A stretch of DNA of 13,107 nt from contig JACRCS010000283.1 of NCBI GenBank assembly GCA_016218905.1, positions 1 to 13,107 of the forward strand. The letters run 5' to 3'. The position numbers and the translations under genes were made by a program. Below the pieces are notes generated by a model. The model saw only the letters and a list, made by a program, of their open reading frames with translations. It did not search any database and had not been told where the DNA came from. The DNA is from Deltaproteobacteria bacterium. Lineage in GTDB: Bacteria > Desulfobacterota_C > Deferrisomatia > Deferrisomatales > JACRMM01. Numbering within the stretch: the first letter of the stretch is position 1; each line of letters begins with the position of its first letter. This document shows positions 6,489 to 12,025 of this stretch, piece by piece.

Positions 6489-7523
6489 TCAGGATCGCCG
6501 TCCGGCCGCTTCGGCGAACCGACGGACCTTCGCCATCATGTCCGCAAACTCGCCGGGAGAGAGGCTCTGAGGCCCGTCGCAGGCGGCCTCTCCGGGATTG
6601 CGGTGCACCTCGACGAGCAGTCCGTCCGCGCCGGCGGCCACGGCGGCGAAGGCCATGCGAGGCACGTACCGCGCCAGCCCCGTGGCGTGGGAAGGGTCGA
6701 CGATGACCGGCAGGTGGCTCTTCTGCTGGAGGACCGGCACCGCGGAGAGGTCGAGCGTGTTACGAGTGGCCGTCTCGAAGGTCCGAATTCCCCGTTCGCA
6801 GAGGATCACCCTCGGGTTCCCGTGCGCCAGGACGTACTCGGCGCTCATCAGGATCTCCTCGACGGTCGTCATCATCCCCCGCTTGAGGAGGACCGGCTTC
6901 CCCGCCCGGCCGAGACACTTCAGGAGGGCGAAGTTCTGAGCGTTGCGGGCGCCCACCTGGAGGACGTCCGCGTAGGCGGCCACGAGCGGAATGTCCTGGG
7001 GATTGACCACCTCGGTCACGACGGGCATGCCCAGGCGCTGTCCCACCCGAGCGAGGAGCTCGAGCCCCCGCTCCTCGAGGCCCTGGAAGGCGTACGGGCT
7101 CGAACGGGGCTTATACGCGCCGGCCCGAAGGAGCTGGGCGCCAAGCTCCTGCACGGCCACCGCCGTTTCGAAGAGCTGGTCCTCGCTCTCGACGGAGCAC
7201 GGCCCGGCGAAGGTGACGACACGCTCGCCGCCGACGACCACGCCCGGCGCCACTTGGACCTTGCTCCCCTCGGGGTTGCTGCTCCGGGAGGCGAGCTGGT
7301 ACGGCTCGGACACCTCGATCACCTCCCGGACTCCGGGCAGGTTTCGCAGCGCCTCGGCCCGTTCGTCCTTCGAGGCCGAGGGACGGGCGGGCCCTCCGAC
7401 GGCCCCGATGACGGTCCGGTCCGGGTGCTCGAGCAGGTGCGGCGTGAGCCCGTAGGCTTCGATCGCCCCGAGCACCGCCTCCATATGACCGCTCACGATG
7501 GGGGATTGCAGGACTACGATCAC
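6489..7523 (-). CDS. aroF: 3-deoxy-7-phosphoheptulonate (DAHP) synthase, type I-beta with N-terminal regulatory domain
   Basis: This 344-residue enzyme condenses phosphoenolpyruvate and erythrose 4-phosphate, the first step of the shikimate pathway to Phe, Tyr and Trp, in the cytoplasm. Residues 1 to about 90 form a ferredoxin-like domain as in Thermotoga-type DAHP synthases, where it gives feedback control. The barrel carries AGPCSVES (106-113, metal ligand Cys109), RAGAYKPRSSPYAFQG (133-148), QVGARNAQN (189-197), LLKRGM (212-217), CERGIRTFE (242-250), DPSHATG (276-282, His279) and VEVH (304-307). All key residues look intact. The start is GTG at 7523, with AGGAGG (7531-7536, complement) 7 nt upstream, which fits the length of the family. 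It is preceded by a leader peptide gene and a hairpin that together look like an attenuator (7606-7756), so its expression should respond to charged aromatic tRNAs as well as to feedback on the enzyme. Confidence 0.96.
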   Translation of the reverse strand: MIVVLQSPIVSGHMEAVLGAIEAYGLTPHLLEHPDRTVIGAVGGPARPSASKDERAEALRNLPGVREVIEVSEPYQLASRSSNPEGSKVQVAPGVVVGGERVVTFAGPCSVESEDQLFETAVAVQELGAQLLRAGAYKPRSSPYAFQGLEERGLELLARVGQRLGMPVVTEVVNPQDIPLVAAYADVLQVGARNAQNFALLKCLGRAGKPVLLKRGMMTTVEEILMSAEYVLAHGNPRVILCERGIRTFETATRNTLDLSAVPVLQQKSHLPVIVDPSHATGLARYVPRMAFAAVAAGADGLLVEVHRNPGEAACDGPQSLSPGEFADMMAKVRRFAEAAGRRS

Positions 7524-7605
7524 GGCGTTTCCTCCTGGCCGAAGCCGTCATGGGGAAAGGCCGGGGGTCTCCCGCGGTCTTCCCGGAGGCACGCCGCCAA
7601 ACGAG

Positions 7606-7636
7606 AAGGGCCGCGGGTTTGTCGCCCGCGGCCCTT
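7606..7636 (-). terminator. Attenuator hairpin in the aroF leader
   Basis: A perfect 12-bp inverted repeat (AAGGGCCGCGGG and its complement) encloses a 7-nt loop. It lies 21 nt past the stop codon of the leader peptide and about 70 nt before the aroF ribosome binding site. On the minus strand it is followed by CTCGTTTGG, a weak U-tract, so termination may be helped by Rho or by the very stable GC stem. The 5' arm can alternatively pair with bases 7684-7694 inside the leader gene. Confidence 0.75.
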
Positions 7637-7694
7637 GTTCTGCCCTGTGGTCGGGACCTAGTGGTCGTCCCTTCGGCAGACGGGGGCCCGGGCG
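7623..7694 (-). promoter_or_regulatory. Proposed antiterminator pairing in the aroF leader
   Basis: On the minus strand CGCCCGGGCCC (7694-7684), within the leader gene just after the aromatic codons, is complementary to GGGCCGCGGGCG (7634-7623), the 5' arm of the hairpin, apart from one bulged base. Forming it would prevent the hairpin at 7606-7636. A further nested stem, TCTGCC with GGCAGA around GGGAC with GTCCC, lies between them (roughly 7678-7639) and overlaps the leader stop codon. The pairing is seen in sequence; the switching mechanism is inference. Confidence 0.45.
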
Positions 7695-7756
7695 GTCGTA
7701 AAGATAAACCACCAATAGGTAAAGCCCCGATCTGCGCTGTTCCGAAGGAGAGCCAT
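7658..7756 (-). CDS. Aromatic amino acid leader peptide of the aroF attenuator
   Basis: This is a 32-codon open frame from ATG (7756-7754) to TAG (7660-7658). A GAGAGG (7761-7766, complement) about 4 nt upstream acts as ribosome binding site. Residues 12-19 read FTYWWFIF: two adjacent Trp, one Tyr and three Phe within eight codons. The Phe and Tyr codons are all TTT and TAT, in contrast to the TTC/TAC preference expected in this GC-rich DNA. Such runs are the signature of peptides whose translation, not product, regulates the downstream gene: ribosomes slow when charged Phe-, Tyr- or Trp-tRNA is scarce. The hairpin at 7606-7636 follows, then aroF. The rest of the peptide (an RNSADR segment before the run and an RRDDH end after it) shows no family. 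It is an attenuation leader on very good grounds, although I cannot show that it is translated. Confidence 0.85.
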   Translation of the reverse strand: MALLRNSADRGFTYWWFIFTTARAPVCRRDDH

Positions 7757-7785
7757 TAGACCTCTCGCCGACGATGGAAAGCACA

Positions 7786-7814
7786 AGTTAAACGCACGGG
7801 CCACCGAAGGTCAA
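7786..7814 (-). promoter_or_regulatory. Promoter of the aroF leader transcript
   Basis: On the minus strand TTGACC (7814-7809, 5 of 6) is followed by TTTAAC (7792-7787, spacer 16) or TTAACT (7791-7786, spacer 17) as the -10 element. Transcription would start near 7779, about 20 nt before the leader peptide ATG, a length typical of attenuator transcripts. It is divergent from the LuxR gene promoter about 80 nt away, so a shared regulator could act on both. Confidence 0.6.
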
Positions 7815-7890
7815 GTAGAAAGCCCTCGGAGCCCAAAGCTTCACCGCCTGTCGGACTCCTACCCCCGTTCTATTTCTGCGCTTCTCCCGG

Positions 7891-7920
7891 TTGACGCCCT
7901 TCCGAAGCCACTGATATAAT
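7891..7920 (+). promoter_or_regulatory. Strong sigma-70 promoter of the LuxR-type regulator gene
   Basis: TTGACG (7891-7896, 5 of 6) and a perfect TATAAT (7915-7920) are separated by 18 nt. The expected transcription start is near 7927, about 33 nt before the ATG at 7960. It is the best promoter match in the window and the only one on the plus strand. Confidence 0.75.
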
Positions 7921-7959
7921 TCGGCAAAACCTGGTCCTAAAGTGGGAGAGGTTTCGTCC

Positions 7960-9099
7960 ATGCAAGGTGCCTCGGGAATCGAATGTTTGACGCCTAAAGA
8001 GACCACGGGTGTTTTGGACGTGCTCTCGTCTCCCGACTGCGGGTGCTCAGTCCAAGCCTTTCGAGAGAAGTGCCTCGAGTACCTGATGGATACCTTCGAC
8101 GCCCAAGCCGGAATATTCTTCCTGCGTGACAGCCGGTCGGCAACGATCAATCTCGAAAACGCCCTTTACAAGCACTTCGACCGTCAGCGATCCATCGAGG
8201 CTTACCGACAACGGTACCGGCACTCTGACCCGTGCCACCTCAGGGGCTTTGACACCTTGAGCGTCCATTGCATGGTGCTCGAGTATGGCGAACGCCGACT
8301 CCGCCACAACGAGTTCTACAGCGACTTTCTCGCCGAAAGCGGAATCATCGATCGGATGGTCATCGCCCTATCGGTGAACGGGCGGGGTCTAGCATCACCC
8401 GTTCTCTTCCGCTGCCGAGGGGAGCCAAGCTTTACGCTCCGCGAGAAGGCAAAGGCCGCGACCTTGAGGCCCTATCTCAGCGGTGGAATGTTCCGGTCTC
8501 TGCAAGCCGAGAGGGCGCATGAAGCCGAGTGGGTGCTCAGCGCGTCCGCGGACAATGTAGGGGATCGGGGGCTCGTCGTCGTGGATGGGGACATGTCCGT
8601 CGCGTTTGCCAACTCGGCCGCTAGAGAGATCTTCCTCCTCGAAAACGAAACGGGCGGGATGGAGGTGGGCGCCAGGGGAGAGTGTCGCCTCCCCGATGCA
8701 CTTATGGCCATGTGCGGGCACCGCCTTGAGAATGCCCGCGCGGAGCGCTGCCTTGAGAAGACCGCCGAGGTTCTCACGATTGGCGAAGTGCCCTTGCGAG
8801 TCTGGGCAAGCGGGCTCTCGGGCCGGTTCTGCGAGGAGAGGAAGGACTATCTGGTCCTCCAGATCGAGAGGCTTTCCCAGCCAAGCTCGAAACTCGACGA
8901 ATCCGCAGTGTCCTACTTCGGTCTAAGCGCACGTGAGGCAGAGATCGCGGCGGCCATCGCCGAAGGCCATCGAAACGCGGAAATCGCCGAGCGGCTGTTC
9001 ATCAGCATCTTTACTGTCGAGAAGCACATACAGAATCTATTCCGGAAAGTCTCCGTCAGCAGCAGGACCGCACTTGTATCCAAACTCGTGCGGCGATAA
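7960..9099 (+). CDS. LuxR-family (GerE-type HTH) transcriptional regulator with GAF/PAS-like sensor region
   Basis: This is a 379-residue DNA-binding regulator. The C-terminal 60 residues are a typical LuxR/GerE helix-turn-helix: FGLSAREAEIAAAIAEGHRN, then AEIAERLFISIFTVEKHIQN and LFRKVSVSSRTALVSKLV. Residues 30-180 look like a GAF-type sensory fold, and residues 204-225 (GLVVVDGDMSVAFANSAAREIF) read like a PAS domain core, followed by a linker. There is no receiver-domain Asp and no clear acyl-homoserine-lactone pocket motif, so the ligand is unknown. I chose the ATG at 7960, with GGGAGAGG 8 nt upstream; a GTG at 7942 would add 6 residues. It is the only plus-strand gene, convergent with the MMPL transporter genes and divergent from aroF. 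By eye its codon use looks less GC-biased than its neighbours, which may point to separate ancestry. Control of the adjacent transporter operon is possible but unproven. Confidence 0.9.
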   Translation: MQGASGIECLTPKETTGVLDVLSSPDCGCSVQAFREKCLEYLMDTFDAQAGIFFLRDSRSATINLENALYKHFDRQRSIEAYRQRYRHSDPCHLRGFDTLSVHCMVLEYGERRLRHNEFYSDFLAESGIIDRMVIALSVNGRGLASPVLFRCRGEPSFTLREKAKAATLRPYLSGGMFRSLQAERAHEAEWVLSASADNVGDRGLVVVDGDMSVAFANSAAREIFLLENETGGMEVGARGECRLPDALMAMCGHRLENARAERCLEKTAEVLTIGEVPLRVWASGLSGRFCEERKDYLVLQIERLSQPSSKLDESAVSYFGLSAREAEIAAAIAEGHRNAEIAERLFISIFTVEKHIQNLFRKVSVSSRTALVSKLVRR

Positions 9100-9571
9100 C
9101 GGATTCGACGGCGCACTCGCCTCCGTTGGCCGGGCATTCCGCGCTTTCTACCAAGCGCCGGGGACTTTCGAAGGGAATACCGAGCCAGGTTCCGCTAGCG
9201 AGCCCTGTCTTCTCCGCTACGCCGTACGGAGGAACCCGTTCGCTTCGGTCAAGAGCCCGCCTGTGAGGCAGGCCCCCTCTCCCCGTGACGCGAGTAGTCC
9301 GCCGGCCCCGACACCCGAAGCCAAGGCCGACGGCCAAAACCCGATCCATTCGTCTGCCAGACCCTAGGCCTCATCTTGGGGTGGCGTGCTCGGTCGAAAC
9401 CCATTTCACAGGCCGTGCAAAGCGGGGCAGGACGCCTTCTTGCTTGACGATCATCTGCGGAACCGAAGTGTTCTCCTACTGTCCGGGCTGTCTCTGACCC
9501 AGAAGAACGGGTCAGGCCTATGACGGCTCCTCTCGGCTCTTTGGTTTGGGGTCAGGCCTCTAGGAGAGTGC
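9100..9571. other. Non-coding stretch between convergent regulator and transporter genes, with a repeated GGGTCAGGCCT motif
   Basis: No supported gene lies here: the open frames run through both strands without ribosome binding sites or recognisable protein character. A 5-bp hairpin at 9259-9273 (GCCTG/CAGGC) is too weak for a confident terminator of the regulator gene. The right end carries GGGTCAGGCCT twice (9509-9519 and 9549-9559) and an inverted CTGACCC at 9494-9500, described separately. Confidence 0.6.
9494..9559. repeat. Inverted and direct copies of a GGGTCAG motif near the 3' end of the transporter gene
   Basis: CTGACCC (9494-9500) and GGGTCAG (9509-9515) form a 7-bp inverted repeat with an 8-nt loop. 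The 11-base GGGTCAGGCCT occurs at 9509-9519 and again at 9549-9559. The arrangement could be a bidirectional terminator for the convergent genes, though it lacks U-runs, or the remnant of a REP-like repeat. A similar motif is common in intergenic repeats of GC-rich bacteria as I remember it. Confidence 0.5.
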
Positions 9572-10237
9572 TCATGGCGGGAGGTCCGGCGTGGGTGCCA
9601 GCTCCGGCGCGGTCCGACCGTTGAACGCGGCCGGTTGCACGACGGGTGCCCTGCCCGGCAGCAGGAAGGTTGCCAGCGCCGGCAGGAGGATCAGTGCGCC
9701 GAGCATGTTCCAGACGAACATGAAGACGAGGAGGATGCCCACGTCGGCCTGGAACTTGATCGGGGAGAAGCCCCAGGTGGCCACGCCGAAGGCGAGCGTG
9801 AGCCCGGTGAGCACGACCACCCGGCCCGTGAAGCAGAGCGTGTTGTAGTAGGCCTGGGAGAGGGACCGGCCAGCCGAGAGGTGCCCCAGGACGACGCTCA
9901 GGATGTAGAGGGCGTAGTCGACGCCGATGCCGACGCCGAGGGCGATGACCGGGAGGGTGGCGACCTTGACGCCCATCCCGAGCTTCACCATGAGCGCTTC
10001 GCAGAGAACCGACGTGAGCATCAGCGGCACGACCGCGACGACCACGGCGCGCCAGGAGCGAAACGTGATGAAGCAGAGGAGGATGACCGCGCCGTAGACC
10101 CAGAGGAGCATCTCCCGGCTCGCCTTCTTCACGACGATGTTGGTGGCCGCGTCGATCCCCGCGGTCCCGGCCCCGAGGACGAACTTCGCGTCCTTCGTGT
10201 CGTTGTCCTTCGCGAAGCCCTCCACCGTGTCGACCAC
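9572..10237 (-). CDS. C-terminal part of MMPL/RND transporter, separated from its N-terminal part by an in-frame TAG
   Basis: This 221-residue open frame lies in the same reading frame as the gene ending at 10256. The 6 codons between the TAG and this GTG (AETLTR) continue the same protein, so this is one gene broken by a nonsense codon and not a separate gene. It holds the end of the second periplasmic loop (1-40) and the last membrane helices, roughly at 43-58, 64-84, 91-113, 138-157 and 165-193. Helix three carries GVGIGVDYALYI with the Asp107-Tyr108 pair. In MMPL/RND transporters an Asp-Tyr pair of this kind is part of the proton relay. A Pro-rich tail ends in TPDLPP. No Shine-Dalgarno precedes the GTG, so independent translation is doubtful. 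The long antisense frame here is a GC artefact. Confidence 0.7.
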   Translation of the reverse strand: MVDTVEGFAKDNDTKDAKFVLGAGTAGIDAATNIVVKKASREMLLWVYGAVILLCFITFRSWRAVVVAVVPLMLTSVLCEALMVKLGMGVKVATLPVIALGVGIGVDYALYILSVVLGHLSAGRSLSQAYYNTLCFTGRVVVLTGLTLAFGVATWGFSPIKFQADVGILLVFMFVWNMLGALILLPALATFLLPGRAPVVQPAAFNGRTAPELAPTPDLPP

Positions 10238-10255
10238 GCGCGTGAGCGTCTCGGC

Positions 10256-12025
10256 CTAGTGGTCCTTGAGGAACACGGAGAGGGTGAGGAGGCTGCACGA
10301 GTCGTTGTAGAGACCGCGCGGCGCGCCGCCGGTGATCGTGTTGATCATGTTCTGGTTTCGGGGCACGTCGTACCACTTGAGGCTGCCCTCGCTGTAGGCC
10401 CCGTAGAACCGGCGGTTGAGGAGTGCGAGCGAGGTCGTCGACTCGACGCCGTCCACCTGGCGCAGGATCTCGTCCAAGGCGTCGAGGCGCATCACCGTGT
10501 CGCGGAGGCTGCACGCGTTGTCGGGCGTCTCCACCATCACGGCCAGCACGTCGCTCGAGGCGCCGTAGTGGGCGTTCAGGTAGGCGTTGTCGCGGTTGTA
10601 GCGCGAGTCGGGCCGAAGCTCCGGGGCGCCCGGATCGAGGTCTCCGATCTTCAGGTCCTCCCGAACGTAGAGCCCGGCCCCGGCGAGCACGAGGCTGACC
10701 ACGATCGCCGTGGCGGCCCACTTCCTCCGGGTGAAGAGGTCGAGGAAGCGCCAGAACCAGTTCTTCTCCGCTCCGGACCGCTCCGCCTTCTCCTGCGACA
10801 GGCTTCGGGCCGCGGCCTTGGGGTTGACGCCCGTGTAGGAGAGGCAGATCGGGAGCAGGATGAGGTTCGTGAAGATCAGGATCGCGACGCCGATGCTCGA
10901 CGTGATGGCGAGGTCGCGGATGACCTGGATCTTGATGACCATCAGCACGATGAACCCCACGGCGTCGGCGAGGAGCGCGGTCAGACCCGGCAGGAAGAGG
11001 CGCCGGAAGGTGTAACGCGCCGCGACCACGCGGTGGGTCCCCCGCCCGATGTCCTGCATGATGCCGTTCATCTTCTGAGAGCCGTGGCTCATCCCGATCG
11101 AGAAGATGAGGAAGGGCACGAGGATCGAGTAGGGATCGAGCTCGTACCCGAGGAGCGGCAGGAGCCCGAGCTGCCAGACGACGGCGATGAGGGAGCACGC
11201 GACCATGAGCCCGGTGCTCCTCCAGCACCGGATGTAGTACTGGCGAAGCCCCGCGTCGATCAGGATCGCGCCGACGAAGAAGACGAGGAACCACCGCAGC
11301 GCGCCGATCAGGTCTCCGAGCACCTTGGCAAAGCCCGTGATGTGGATCTTGACGCTCTGGCTCTGGTACTTCTGCCGCACCTTCTCGAGGCTCTCGGAGA
11401 ACTTCCCGTAGTCCAGGGGCTTTCCCGTCTGGGGGTCCTTGGAGAGGAGCGGCAGGTAGATGATGCTCGACTTGAGGTCCGGAGCCACGAGCTGCCCGAT
11501 CTCGCCGGAACGGTCGACGTTTCGGTGCACCTGCTCCACGCTCTCGGGCGAGCCGTCGTAGGCGTTGGGGACCACGGGGCCCGACTCGAAGCCCTCTTCG
11601 GTCACGCCCCACCACCGGGTGGAAGGGGTCCAGAGCGACTTCATGTAGGCTCGATCGACGCCCGGCAGCAGGAAGACCTCGTCGCTCACCTTCTGCAGGG
11701 TGCCGAGGTAGTCCTTGTCGTAGATCGTGCCCTTCGTCGTCTCCACCGCGATGCGCACGGCGTTTCCGAGCCCGCCCAGGTCGGACTTGTGCTTGAGATA
11801 GTTCACGATATAGGGGTGCCGGGTAGGGATCGTCTTCTCGAAGCTCGCGTTCAGGCGAAGCTTCGTCATGCCGTACCCGAGGGCCAGCGTGACGGCGAGG
11901 CAGACGAGCATCACCAGGCCCCGGTGGTTGAAGAGCGCCCGCTCGATCAGCGTTCCCGAGCTCTTGTCGAACTCCTCGAGCGTGCGGACGACCGGTTGAT
12001 TCTCCAGGGACTTGCCGGGCTTCAT
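10256..12025 (-). CDS. MMPL/RND-superfamily transporter, N-terminal 589 residues up to a premature TAG (probable pseudogene or read-through)
   Basis: RND-type exporters use proton flow to move lipids or hydrophobic compounds out of the inner membrane. With its continuation to 9572 the full product would be about 817 residues, normal for the family. Membrane helices are visible near residues 37-54, then 241-258, 270-288, 298-315, 343-364, 374-396 and 436-453. A large periplasmic loop fills 55-240 and the second loop begins at 454. FSIGMSHGSQKMN (308-320) and RYTFRRLFLPGLTALLADAVGF (337-358) are typical of the branch. Translation stops at TAG (10256-10258) after SVFLKDH, in the middle of the second loop. 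The truncated product lacks five helices and the proton-relay Asp-Tyr, so it should be inactive. The ATG at 12025 overlaps the stop of the YCF48-like gene by 4 bp, showing a shared operon. Confidence 0.88.
   Translation of the reverse strand: MKPGKSLENQPVVRTLEEFDKSSGTLIERALFNHRGLVMLVCLAVTLALGYGMTKLRLNASFEKTIPTRHPYIVNYLKHKSDLGGLGNAVRIAVETTKGTIYDKDYLGTLQKVSDEVFLLPGVDRAYMKSLWTPSTRWWGVTEEGFESGPVVPNAYDGSPESVEQVHRNVDRSGEIGQLVAPDLKSSIIYLPLLSKDPQTGKPLDYGKFSESLEKVRQKYQSQSVKIHITGFAKVLGDLIGALRWFLVFFVGAILIDAGLRQYYIRCWRSTGLMVACSLIAVVWQLGLLPLLGYELDPYSILVPFLIFSIGMSHGSQKMNGIMQDIGRGTHRVVAARYTFRRLFLPGLTALLADAVGFIVLMVIKIQVIRDLAITSSIGVAILIFTNLILLPICLSYTGVNPKAAARSLSQEKAERSGAEKNWFWRFLDLFTRRKWAATAIVVSLVLAGAGLYVREDLKIGDLDPGAPELRPDSRYNRDNAYLNAHYGASSDVLAVMVETPDNACSLRDTVMRLDALDEILRQVDGVESTTSLALLNRRFYGAYSEGSLKWYDVPRNQNMINTITGGAPRGLYNDSCSLLTLSVFLKDH

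Noticed and set aside
5943..7661. A 572-codon plus-strand open frame across aroF and the leader region
   Set aside because: It is antisense to DAHP synthase, whose motifs are unmistakable, and its translation has no family character or ribosome binding site.
7548..7784. A 78-codon minus-strand frame overlapping the aroF leader
   Set aside because: It runs straight through the attenuator hairpin and is out of frame with the leader peptide, which has the better start signal and the aromatic codon run.
10256..10258. Pyrrolysine coding at the TAG, suggested by the presence of lysine-modifying radical SAM and ATP-grasp genes
   Set aside because: The radical SAM enzyme is KamA-type rather than PylB-type, no pylD, pylS or tRNA is seen, the transporter family has no known Pyl, and TAG ends other genes here.
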